A stretch of DNA of 64,000 bases, from NCBI RefSeq assembly GCF_003050745.1, contig NZ_QAOF01000004.1:62001-126000 (forward strand). Direction: 5' to 3'. The stretch is from Sphingomonas sp. PP-CE-3G-477 (GTDB lineage: Bacteria > Pseudomonadota > Alphaproteobacteria > Sphingomonadales > Sphingomonadaceae). Each line of letters begins with the position of its first letter. Within the stretch, counting starts at the first letter, position 1. Below the pieces are notes generated by a model. It had not been told where the DNA came from. It did not search any database and saw nothing but the letters and a program-made list of their open reading frames with translations. Position numbers and translations under genes: made by a program. Positions 54,574 through 64,000 of the stretch are shown here, piece by piece.

Positions 54574-56374
54574 GGGGTGCGCACTTGGCGGTGAGCCAGG
54601 CGCGATCCTCCGCGTCGGTCATTTCGGGGGTGAGGACCGCCAGCACTTGTGCGTGATAGTCGTCGACCCATTGGCGCTCGCCTGCCGTCAGCAGTGTCGG
54701 CTCGATCAGCGTGCGTTCGATCGGGCAGAAGGTGAGCGTCTCGAAGCCGAGCATTGCGCGGTCGGCACCGGGGATGGAACGCGGCTCGATCAGGATCAGG
54801 TTCTCGATGCGGATGCCGTATTCGCCCGCCTTGTAGTAGCCGGGCTCGTTCGACAGCATCATGCCGGCGCGCAGGGGCTCCATTGCTGCGCCGCCGGGAT
54901 AATTGGGCGAGGCAATCCGCTGTGGGCCCTCGTGGACGGCCAGATAGGCGCCGATGCCGTGGCCGGTGCCGTGCGCGAAGTCGAGGCCGGCTTCCCACAG
55001 CGGACGGCGCGCGAAGGCGTCGATCTGGCCCCCCATGGTGCCGTCGGGGAAGACCGCCGTGGCGATGCCGATATGGCCCTTCAGGACGCGGGTGAAGCGG
55101 TCGCGCATCTCTTCGGTGGGTTCGCCGATCGGCATCACGCGCGTCACGTCGGTGGTGCCGTCCGCATACTGGCCGCCGGAATCGATAAGGTAGAGCTGGC
55201 CGGGTTCGATCGGCGCGCTCGATTCCTCGGTGACGTGGTAGTGCGGGATCGCGCCGTGGGGACCGGTCGCGGAGATCGTGTCGAACGAGGTGTCCCTGAG
55301 GACGCCGGTCTGTTCGCGGAAGGCGAGCAGTTTGGCGGCGGCGCTGAGTTCGGTCTGGCCGCCCTTCACGCATTCGGTTTCGACCCAGCGGAGGAAGCGC
55401 GCGAGTGCTGCGCCATCGCGGGCAGAGGCGGCACGGTGGCCGCTTATCTCGACCGGGTTCTTGATGGCTTTTGCGAGAACGACGGGATCGCGCAGGGGGA
55501 GGATCTTGGCGCCGCCGGCATGGAGTGCTTGCGTGATCGCGGCGACCGCGCGTTCGGGGTCGGCGGCGACGCGCTTGCCGGCATAGGTCGCGAGGGCTGC
55601 GGCGAACGCGCTGCGGTCGTGGAGGCGGACCGCGTTGCCGAGATGCTGACGGACTGCGTCGTCGAGCTTGTCGGGGGCGACGAACAGGTCGGTCGTGCCG
55701 TCCGCGCCGACGATCGCATAGGATAGCGCTACGGGGGTGTGGTCGACGTCGCCGCCGCGGATGTTGAGCGTCCAGGCGATCGAATCGAGTGCGGTGAGGA
55801 CGACCGCGTCGGCGTTCTGTTCGGAGAGCCAGTCGGCGATCTTGGCGCGCTTTTTGGCGGAGGAGGCGCCGGTGAACTGGTCGGGCTGGACGGTCAGCTT
55901 GGCGGGGGAGGGGGCGGGGCGGTCGGTCCAGATCGCATCGATGGGGTTGGTGTCGACCGCTACCAGCGTCGCGCTGCGGTCGGCGAGGCCCGTGGTGGCT
56001 TCCGCGACCCAGGTGCCGGTGTGGAGCCACGGGTCGTAGCCGATGCGGCCGCCTTCGGGGGCGTGCTTGGCGAGCCAGGCGGCGGGGCTGGTCTGGGGGA
56101 CGTCGGCATAGTCCCACTGCGCGCCGTCGACCTGTTCGCGGACCTGGATCGTGTAGCGACCGTCGGTGAAGATCGCGGCGCGGTCGGCGAGGACGACCGC
56201 GGTGCCGGCCGAGCCGCCGAAGCCGGTGAGCCAGGCGAGGCGCTGCGCGTAGCCGCCGACATATTCGCTCATGTGCTCGTCGGTGAGCGGGATGACGAAA
56301 CCGTCGAGAGTATCGGCAGTTAGCTGGGCGCGGAGAGCGGCGAGGCGGTCGGCTATGCGGGCGGTCGGGGTCAT
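54566..56374 (-). CDS. Aminopeptidase P (Xaa-Pro aminopeptidase, M24 family)
   Basis: A 602-residue M24 metallopeptidase. The metal ligands are visible: aspartates in YLIDSGGQYADGTTDVTRVM, histidine in DFAHGTGHGIGAYL, and glutamates in SNEPGYYKAGEYGIRIENL. Two N-terminal creatinase-like domains (residues about 1-310) precede the catalytic domain, as in eukaryotic-type aminopeptidase P. It removes the N-terminal residue before proline. The stop overlaps the small basic gene by 8 bases. The region upstream contains the TATACT-type motif shared with gyrB. Confidence 0.93.
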   Translation of the reverse strand: MTPTARIADRLAALRAQLTADTLDGFVIPLTDEHMSEYVGGYAQRLAWLTGFGGSAGTAVVLADRAAIFTDGRYTIQVREQVDGAQWDYADVPQTSPAAWLAKHAPEGGRIGYDPWLHTGTWVAEATTGLADRSATLVAVDTNPIDAIWTDRPAPSPAKLTVQPDQFTGASSAKKRAKIADWLSEQNADAVVLTALDSIAWTLNIRGGDVDHTPVALSYAIVGADGTTDLFVAPDKLDDAVRQHLGNAVRLHDRSAFAAALATYAGKRVAADPERAVAAITQALHAGGAKILPLRDPVVLAKAIKNPVEISGHRAASARDGAALARFLRWVETECVKGGQTELSAAAKLLAFREQTGVLRDTSFDTISATGPHGAIPHYHVTEESSAPIEPGQLYLIDSGGQYADGTTDVTRVMPIGEPTEEMRDRFTRVLKGHIGIATAVFPDGTMGGQIDAFARRPLWEAGLDFAHGTGHGIGAYLAVHEGPQRIASPNYPGGAAMEPLRAGMMLSNEPGYYKAGEYGIRIENLILIEPRSIPGADRAMLGFETLTFCPIERTLIEPTLLTAGERQWVDDYHAQVLAVLTPEMTDAEDRAWLTAKCAPLS

Positions 56375-56393
56375 CGGTTCGGTCTCTCGTCAA

Positions 56394-56415
56394 GAGTGAA
56401 GTATAGAAAGTGCAG
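56394..56415 (-). promoter_or_regulatory. 22-bp motif with TATACT core upstream of the aminopeptidase P gene
   Basis: On the minus strand CTGCACTTTCTATACTTCAC (then TC) lies 19 bases before the aminopeptidase start. It differs from the gyrB copy at 15303 in one position and is in the same orientation relative to its gene. If TATACT is a -10 box, the leader would be about 18 bases. Confidence 0.5.
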
Positions 56416-56612
56416 ATGCTGGCGAGGTTTCAATACTTGCATCCGGCGGGCGTTGCGGACGCGTGCGACGGCATGGATATGGGTGCGGATCGGCGGTCGC
56501 GGTCGATGCCGGGCGTTGTGACAGAAAGCAGATGAGTAGGACAGCGGGTGCGGGCGGGGGAGCTTCGTCGGGTGGCTTTCTCGCAGGGCTGACGAACCAC
56601 ATTTACGGCCCC

Positions 56613-56669
56613 CTTGTTCTCCCGCGAAGGCGGGAGCCCAGTCTGGGTCCCCGCCTTCGCGGGGAAACA
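56613..56669. repeat. Compact family B palindrome (58 bp), second copy
   Basis: Matches the copy at 41416 base for base across CCTTGTTCTCCCGCGAAGGC to CGCCTTCGCGGGGAAACA. It is followed 26 bases later by the family A element at 56695. Upstream, bases 56416-56612 show nothing further. Confidence 0.9.
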
Positions 56670-56694
56670 GGGTAGGGGCGTCACCGAAGTTTTG

Positions 56695-56812
56695 TACCAC
56701 CCCGGCGGAGGCCGGGGCCCAATTGGGGGACGACGGTAACGAGGGATTGCGCGCAGTTACTGCGACCTTTCCAATTGGGCCCCGGCCTTCGCCGGGGTGG
56801 TGTTGGTTGGGT
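56695..56812. repeat. Palindromic repeat, family A, copy 4
   Basis: Two facing hairpin units; the left has one substitution (CCCCGGCGGAGGCCGGGG). The right inner edge ACTGCGACCTTTCCAATTGG is shared with copy 3. It lies in the 502-base gap between the divergent aminopeptidase P and oligopeptidase B genes. Confidence 0.92.
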
Positions 56813-56876
56813 CAGCCGTCACGCTTGCAACGCCGCAGCGTTTGGCTTCCACCCTCCGCCCCGCTAACACCGCTGC

Positions 56877-58931
56877 ATGACCACGCCCCCCATCGCCGAA
56901 CAGCGCCCGCACAGCTTCACCACGCATGGCGTGACGATCGAGGATCCGTACGCGTGGCTGAAGGATCCGAACTATCCGGAGGTCGATGACGCCGACGTGC
57001 TCGCGTATCTCGCCGCCGAGAATGTGTATTTCGAAGCACAGATGGCGCCGCACGCAGCGCTGGTCGATTCGATCTACGAAGAGATGAAGGCACGGATAAA
57101 GGAGGATGAATCCTCGGTGCCGCAGAAGGACGGCGATTGGCTCTACTGGACCGCGTACGAGACCGGTGGGCAGTACAAGAAATGGTGGCGCAAGCCCGTT
57201 GCGGGTGGTGACGACGAGCTGTTGCTCGACGAGCCGGCACTGGCGGAGGGGCACGAGTATTTCCGGCTTGGGGCGTTCTCGATCAGCAATGACGGGCGCT
57301 ATCTCGCCTATGCGATCGACGACAATGGGAGCGAGCGGTTCGAGGTTCGGGTCAAGGATCTGGATACCGGCGAGCATCTGCCCGATGTCATTCCGGGCAT
57401 GCTGAGCGAGATCGTCTGGACGGCGGACGATGCCGGTTTTCTTTACGGGCTGGCGAACGAGCAGTGGCGGACCGACAACGCGCGGTTCCACCGGTTGGGG
57501 ACGCCGATCTCCGAGGACGTCGTGCTGTTCCACGAGGAGGACGAGGGGTTCCGCGTCGGGGTCGGCGAGACGAGTTCGCGCAAGTGGATCGTGATTGCGA
57601 CGAGCGATCATGTGACGAGCGAGCTGTATCTGCTGCCTGCGCACGAGCCTTTGGCGGTGCCGATCCTCGTCTCCGCGCGGAAGGTGGGCCGCGAATATGA
57701 TGTGGACGAGCATGACGGGACGCTGTTCATCCATACCAACGACGTCGATCCGAATTTCCGGCTGTGCACCGCGCTGGTCGAGGAGCCGGATGCGTGGAGC
57801 GAGCTGATTCCGGCGAGCCCGACGTTCTATATGACCGGCGTGGAGTGCTATCAGGACTTCTTCGTCGTCGATGGGCGCGAGGATGGCTTGGATCAGATCG
57901 CGATCCACCGGTACGAGACGCCGACCGAGGGCAAGCGGATCGACTTCCCCGAGGCGAGCTATGTCGCCGGGCTGGGGGACAATCCCGAATACGACATGAC
58001 GGTGTTGCGGCTTGGGTATGAGTCGATGGTCACGCCGGGGACGGTGTACGACTATGACGTCGATACCGGCGAGCGGACGATGCTCAAGGTGCAGGAAATT
58101 CCGAGCGGCTACGACGCCGCGAAATATGCGACCGAGCGGCTCAAGATCACCGCTCGGGACGGGACCGAGATTCCGGTCTCGATCGTGTATCCGGCCGGGT
58201 TCGTGCGCGATGGGTCGGCGCCTTTGTTCCTGTATGCGTATGGCGCGTACGGCTATGCTATCCCGCCGGGCTTCTCGACGGGGCGGATGAGCCTGCTCGA
58301 TCGCGGGTTTGCCTACGCGATCGCGCATATCCGTGGCGGCGACGATCTTGGCCAGCAATGGTATCTCGATGGCAAGCTGGAGAAGCGCGCGAACACGTTC
58401 AACGATTTCGTCGATGTCGCGAAGGCGCTGGTCGACGCGCAGTGGACGTCGGCGGGGAAGATCGCGATCGCGGGGCGGTCTGCTGGCGGCGAGCTGATGG
58501 GGGCGGTGGTCAATTCCGATCCCGAACTCTGGGGTGCGGTGATCGCGGACGTGCCGTTCGTCGACGTGCTCAACACGATGCTCGACGAGAGCCTGCCGCT
58601 GACGCCGGGCGAGTGGCCGGAGTGGGGCAATCCGATCGAGGACGAGGCGGCGTTCAAGCTGATCCAGTCGTATTCGCCGTACGACAACGTCAAGGCGCAG
58701 GCTTATCCGCCGATGTTCATCAGCGGGGGGCTCAACGATCCGCGCGTGACCTATTGGGAGCCGGCGAAGTGGGCGGCCAAGCTGCGGCTGATGAAGACCG
58801 ACGACAATGTGTTGTTGCTCAAGACCAACATGGGTGCGGGGCATGGCGGCAAGTCGGGGCGGTTCGAATCGTTGCGTGAGGGTGCGGAGGAACACGCGTT
58901 CGTGCTGTGGCAGCTGGGCGTCGCGGGGTGA
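56877..58931 (+). CDS. ptrB: Oligopeptidase B (S9 family, PtrB)
   Basis: A 684-residue prolyl-oligopeptidase family enzyme. The N-terminal segment HSFTTHGVTIEDPYAWLKDP and the propeller are followed by the hydrolase domain with nucleophile S535 in AGRSAGGELMG, aspartate 621 in GGLNDPRV and histidine 656 in GAGHGGKSGR. The absence of a signal peptide and the layout favour cytosolic oligopeptidase B, which cuts after basic residues in short peptides. Its stop overlaps the next gene by four bases (GTGA). The gene has G-rich third codon positions, unlike recF or pheT. Confidence 0.9.
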   Translation: MTTPPIAEQRPHSFTTHGVTIEDPYAWLKDPNYPEVDDADVLAYLAAENVYFEAQMAPHAALVDSIYEEMKARIKEDESSVPQKDGDWLYWTAYETGGQYKKWWRKPVAGGDDELLLDEPALAEGHEYFRLGAFSISNDGRYLAYAIDDNGSERFEVRVKDLDTGEHLPDVIPGMLSEIVWTADDAGFLYGLANEQWRTDNARFHRLGTPISEDVVLFHEEDEGFRVGVGETSSRKWIVIATSDHVTSELYLLPAHEPLAVPILVSARKVGREYDVDEHDGTLFIHTNDVDPNFRLCTALVEEPDAWSELIPASPTFYMTGVECYQDFFVVDGREDGLDQIAIHRYETPTEGKRIDFPEASYVAGLGDNPEYDMTVLRLGYESMVTPGTVYDYDVDTGERTMLKVQEIPSGYDAAKYATERLKITARDGTEIPVSIVYPAGFVRDGSAPLFLYAYGAYGYAIPPGFSTGRMSLLDRGFAYAIAHIRGGDDLGQQWYLDGKLEKRANTFNDFVDVAKALVDAQWTSAGKIAIAGRSAGGELMGAVVNSDPELWGAVIADVPFVDVLNTMLDESLPLTPGEWPEWGNPIEDEAAFKLIQSYSPYDNVKAQAYPPMFISGGLNDPRVTYWEPAKWAAKLRLMKTDDNVLLLKTNMGAGHGGKSGRFESLREGAEEHAFVLWQLGVAG

Positions 58932-59320
58932 GCCGGTTCACGCTCTCGATCACGGCGCAGGACGCGGATATCGACGAGCTTGGGCATGTGAACAATGCGG
59001 TCTGGGTGCAGTGGATCCAGGCCATCGCGACCGCGCATTGGGAGGCTGTCGCGCCGGCTGAGCATAAGCGGGCCTATGTGTGGGTCGTGACGCGGCATGA
59101 GATCGATTACCGCGGGAGTGTCGTCGCGGGGGAGACCGTTGTCGGGGAGACTTGGGTCGAGGGGGCGCCTAAGGGGGCTCGGTTTGATCGGCATGTTCGG
59201 TTTTTGGGGGATGATGGGCGGGTGAAGCTTGAGGCGGTTACGACCTGGGCTTTGCTGGATCGTAGGACCGGGCGGTTGATGCGAGTGCGCGAGGATGTCG
59301 CTGCGCCGTTTTACTCGTAA
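58928..59320 (+). CDS. Acyl-CoA thioesterase (4-hydroxybenzoyl-CoA thioesterase family)
   Basis: A 130-residue HotDog-fold thioesterase. The motif DIDELGHVNNAVWVQWIQAI at residues 14-33 (the conserved DxxGHVNN) marks the 4HBT/YbgC group; a later HEIDYRGSVVAGETV segment is the fold core. It hydrolyses short or aryl acyl-CoA, but the substrate is unknown. It starts at GTG within the ptrB stop, so the two are coupled. Family C palindrome begins 3 bases after the stop. Confidence 0.87.
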   Translation: MSRFTLSITAQDADIDELGHVNNAVWVQWIQAIATAHWEAVAPAEHKRAYVWVVTRHEIDYRGSVVAGETVVGETWVEGAPKGARFDRHVRFLGDDGRVKLEAVTTWALLDRRTGRLMRVREDVAAPFYS

Positions 59321-59322
59321 TC

Positions 59323-59426
59323 CCCCTCCCGCTTGCGGGAGGGGTTAGGGGAGGGCGCGACGTACGTACTGGCGTCCGGTCTTTGGGGCACGCCCCTCCC
59401 CCGACCCCTCCCGCAAGCGGGAGGGG
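59323..59426. repeat. Palindromic repeat, family C, intergenic copy of the recF insert
   Basis: This 104-bp element has CCCCTCCCGCTTGCGGGAGG at the left and CCTCCCGCAAGCGGGAGG at the right. Its left half (55-56 bases) matches the copy inside recF at 13160 except one base, including GGCGCGACGTACGTACTGGC. It separates the convergent thioesterase and PEP carboxylase genes. Confidence 0.93.
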
Positions 59427-59432
59427 AGCAGA

Positions 59433-62108
<2,676 letters not shown>

Positions 62109-62213
62109 GATTCCCTGCTGCGCTGCGGCAGGGATCAGGTCAACAACGAACACCGCGCGACACGCTTAAATAGTCGCTTGTTTAGCGCCTTGGACGACAG
62201 ATTGTTGCACAAA

Positions 62214-62588
62214 TCAGCGTTTGCGCGACTCCGCGCGCTCTTCCGACGTCACCGTGCCGTCGTGGTTCAGGTCCATCCGGTCGAACCAGGCGAGCGTGCC
62301 TTCGCTCCACTCGATCGCGGTGATGACGCCGTCCTTGTTGCGGTCGAACGCCTTGATGCGCGTGTTGGGCGAGGGGAGTTCGTCCTTGGTGACCCGATCG
62401 TCGCCGTTGCGGTCGAGCGTGCGGAAGCGGCGCTCCATGCTGGCCCCGAAATCGAGCCGCGACGTCACCGAGGGCGGCACGAAGCCGACCGCGTTGGCGT
62501 CGGCCTGTGCGCGCTGCTCGTCCTTGTTGCCGCACGCGGACACCAGAATTCCCGTCGCGGCGAGCGCCGCTACCAGTTTCACTCGCAT
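62214..62588 (-). CDS. EF-hand domain lipoprotein
   Basis: A 124-residue predicted lipoprotein with lipobox LVSAC (cysteine 19). Three EF-hand-like loops follow: DRNGDDRVTKDE near 59-70, DRNKDGVITAIE near 82-93, and DLNHDGTVTSEE near 106-117. It is likely an outer-membrane or periplasmic calcium-binding protein. The function is unknown; similar small EF-hand lipoproteins are common in sphingomonads. It is followed on the same strand by ppc and preceded by the HNH gene. Confidence 0.85.
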   Translation of the reverse strand: MRVKLVAALAATGILVSACGNKDEQRAQADANAVGFVPPSVTSRLDFGASMERRFRTLDRNGDDRVTKDELPSPNTRIKAFDRNKDGVITAIEWSEGTLAWFDRMDLNHDGTVTSEERAESRKR

Positions 62589-62613
62589 AGAATCTCCCGT
62601 CGTATCGATGCCG

Positions 62614-63180
62614 TCAGGCCTCGAGTTCGATGTCCCAATAGAGCCAGTCGTGCCACGTGTCGTGCAGGTAGTTGGGGGGGAAGCTGCGGCCGTGTTCCTG
62701 GAGGTGCCAGTTGGTCGGGCGGATCGCCTCGATATGCAGCGGCATCGCCGCCTGTTTCGGCGTGCGCCCGCCCTTTTTGAGGTTGCAGGGCGAGCAGGCG
62801 GTGACGACGTTCTCCCACGTGGTACGACCGCCTTGCGCGCGGGGGACGACATGGTCGAAGGTGAGATCGCGCAGCTTGCCGCAATATTGGCAGGTGAACT
62901 TGTCGCGCAGGAACAGGTTGAAGCGGGTGAAGGCGGGAAATTGCGACGGTCGGACGAACTGCTTGAGCGCGATCACCGAGGGCAGTTTCAGCGCGAAATT
63001 GGCGCTGCGGACTTCGCGTTCATAGGTGGCGACGATGTCGACACGGTCGAGGAACACCGCCTTGACCGCGGTTTGCCACGGCCAGACGCTGAGCGGATAG
63101 TAGGAAAGCGGCGTGTAGTCGGCATTCAGCACGAGCGCCGGACAACCATCCGGATGACGCATCAGATCGGGGTGAAACAC
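62614..63180 (-). CDS. HNH endonuclease family protein
   Basis: A 188-residue HNH nuclease-fold protein. The zinc cysteines are in FTCQYCGKL and VTACSPCNLKKGG, with the catalytic histidine in LTFDHVVPRAQGG. The N-terminal segment HPDLMRHPDGCPALVLNADY is typical of a conserved alphaproteobacterial family whose substrate is not known. I chose the GTG at 63180, preceded by GGGAGGAG, because it matches the family start (normally M-x-HPDL). An upstream GTG at 63192 and an ATG at 63150 are alternatives. Confidence 0.87.
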   Translation of the reverse strand: MFHPDLMRHPDGCPALVLNADYTPLSYYPLSVWPWQTAVKAVFLDRVDIVATYEREVRSANFALKLPSVIALKQFVRPSQFPAFTRFNLFLRDKFTCQYCGKLRDLTFDHVVPRAQGGRTTWENVVTACSPCNLKKGGRTPKQAAMPLHIEAIRPTNWHLQEHGRSFPPNYLHDTWHDWLYWDIELEA

Positions 63181-63269
63181 GGCTCCTCCCACTCAGGCTT
63201 CGCAGAGCGCCCTATGGACGACAGCGATGACACCGCCATGACAGCACGCCGCGTGGCGGTCGGTCAAGC

Positions 63270-64000
63270 ATGCTGAGCGACGGACCGGTCGTAACGCGGT
63301 TCGCGCCGAGCCCGACGGGGCGGTTGCATCTGGGCCATGCGGTGTCGGCGATCAGGGCGCATGATTTCGCGCGGGAGCGGGGCGGGCGGTTCCTGCTGCG
63401 GATCGAGGACATCGATGGGACGCGGAGTCGGCCTGAATTCGTTGCGGGGATTTTGGAGGATCTGGCGTGGCTTGGACTTCGTTGGGACTCGCTGGTGTTT
63501 CAGTCGGAGCGGTTGGCTACGTATGATGTTGCGCTGGAGGCTTTGAAGGCGCGCGGGCTGGCTTACCCCTGTTTCTGTACGCGGGCGGAGATCGCGGCGA
63601 GCGCGTCGGCGCCGCAGGGGGATGTCGGGCCGGTCTATCCGGGGATTTGTCGCGGTCTGAGCGCGGAGGAGGTTGCTGCGCGGGGGGATGTGGCGCATTG
63701 CTGGCGGCTCGACATGGCGAAGGCTGTGGCGATTACCGGCGTGCTTGCGTGGCATGATGCGATTGCCGGGACGGTTGTCGCCGATCCGCTGGCGCAGGGA
63801 GATGTCGTGCTGGCGCGGAAGGATGCGCCGGCAAGCTATCATCTGGCGGTGACTCTGGATGATGCGGCGCAGGGGGTGACGGACGTGGTGCGCGGGGTGG
63901 ACCTGTTTGCGGCGACGGATGTGCACCGGGTGTTGCAGACTTTGCTGGGGTTGGCGGTGCCGCGCTATCATCATCATCCGCTGGTGGTGGATGCGGCGGG
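63270..64000 (+). CDS. gluQ: Glutamyl-Q tRNA(Asp) synthetase (partial, 5' part of gene)
   Basis: An open frame of 243 codons that runs off the window. The class I synthetase motif FAPSPTGRLHLGHAVSAI is at residues 11-28, then LLRIEDIDGTRSRPEF. The zinc-binding set CFCTRAEIA with YPGICR is that of GluQRS, which lacks the anticodon-binding domain of glutamyl-tRNA synthetase. It attaches glutamate to queuosine in tRNA-Asp. Codon use is G-rich at third positions. No classical ribosome site is visible before the ATG at 63270. It is divergent from the HNH gene. Confidence 0.93.
   Translation, partial: MLSDGPVVTRFAPSPTGRLHLGHAVSAIRAHDFARERGGRFLLRIEDIDGTRSRPEFVAGILEDLAWLGLRWDSLVFQSERLATYDVALEALKARGLAYPCFCTRAEIAASASAPQGDVGPVYPGICRGLSAEEVAARGDVAHCWRLDMAKAVAITGVLAWHDAIAGTVVADPLAQGDVVLARKDAPASYHLAVTLDDAAQGVTDVVRGVDLFAATDVHRVLQTLLGLAVPRYHHHPLVVDAA

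Noticed and set aside
56416..56612. A gene in the gap upstream of the oligopeptidase B gene
   Set aside because: Open frames there are short, run into repeats and have no ribosome site or family pattern.

Overview
The window is a typical high-GC alphaproteobacterial chromosome segment, most likely Sphingomonas or a close sphingomonad. The evidence is the gene set (rpmI-rplT-pheS-pheT, a dnaN/recF/gyrB neighbourhood, FecI-FecR-TonB receptor, Coq4, a bacteriophytochrome with a HisKA_2-type kinase), the GC-rich codon use, and several families of short GC-rich palindromic repeats between genes. There is no phage, no insertion sequence and no CRISPR array. The DNA is mostly ordinary core chromosome with a few accessory patches.

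Layout. 1-9 kb: start of a MOSC-domain protein, cytochrome c maturation genes ccmA/ccmB with a small zinc peptidase, pterin-carbinolamine dehydratase, a short-chain dehydrogenase divergent from a quaternary-amine-type ABC importer (ATPase plus fused permease/binding protein), a TauE/SafE permease, rlmN, and an exported IalB-like protein with a histidine phosphatase. 9-18 kb: a surface beta-barrel protein, then dnaN, recF and gyrB, separated by a VapBC-type toxin-antitoxin pair, coq4 and an EF-hand/OmpA protein. recF carries a palindromic repeat inside its reading frame. 18-25.5 kb: small proteins, an Ivy-like lipoprotein, a PEBP protein, a two-gene micro-operon behind a sigma-54-like promoter, a diguanylate cyclase, an exported peroxiredoxin, a HisN-type phosphatase and an AsmA protein. 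25.6-33.5 kb: the rpmI-rplT and pheS-pheT translation genes with a frameshifted GIY-YIG gene between them, an aldose epimerase and prfC.

33.5-41.4 kb: an exported alpha/beta hydrolase, an exported amidohydrolase overlapping a bacteriophytochrome histidine kinase, a bile-acid-symporter-like transporter overlapping an adenine deaminase, and a DUF808 membrane protein. 41.7-49.2 kb: an S9 peptidase divergent from an alpha-lytic-like serine protease followed by an ECF sigma factor, its FecR regulator and a TonB-dependent receptor with an STN signalling domain. This is the clearest dedicated system in the window: a surface-signalling nutrient uptake unit beside a secreted protease. 49.2-54.4 kb: a DUF697-like protein, a large autotransporter, a DUF1488 protein, a signal-peptide-bearing methyltransferase and tRNA-Thr(GGU). 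54.4-64 kb: a 45-residue basic protein, aminopeptidase P, oligopeptidase B with a thioesterase, PEP carboxylase, an EF-hand lipoprotein, an HNH nuclease and the 5' part of gluQRS.

The most unusual feature is the repeat system. Three or four families of short palindromes occur as paired inverted units about 55-145 bp long, mostly directly after stop codons. Two families are found in the same order and nearly the same spacing at two distant sites. One copy of a third family lies in frame inside recF and adds about 35-40 residues to the protein. A second unexpected signal is a 22-bp sequence containing TATACT that occurs upstream of both gyrB and the aminopeptidase P gene. All positions come from reading the sequence. 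Family assignments rest on recognised motifs, without database searches.
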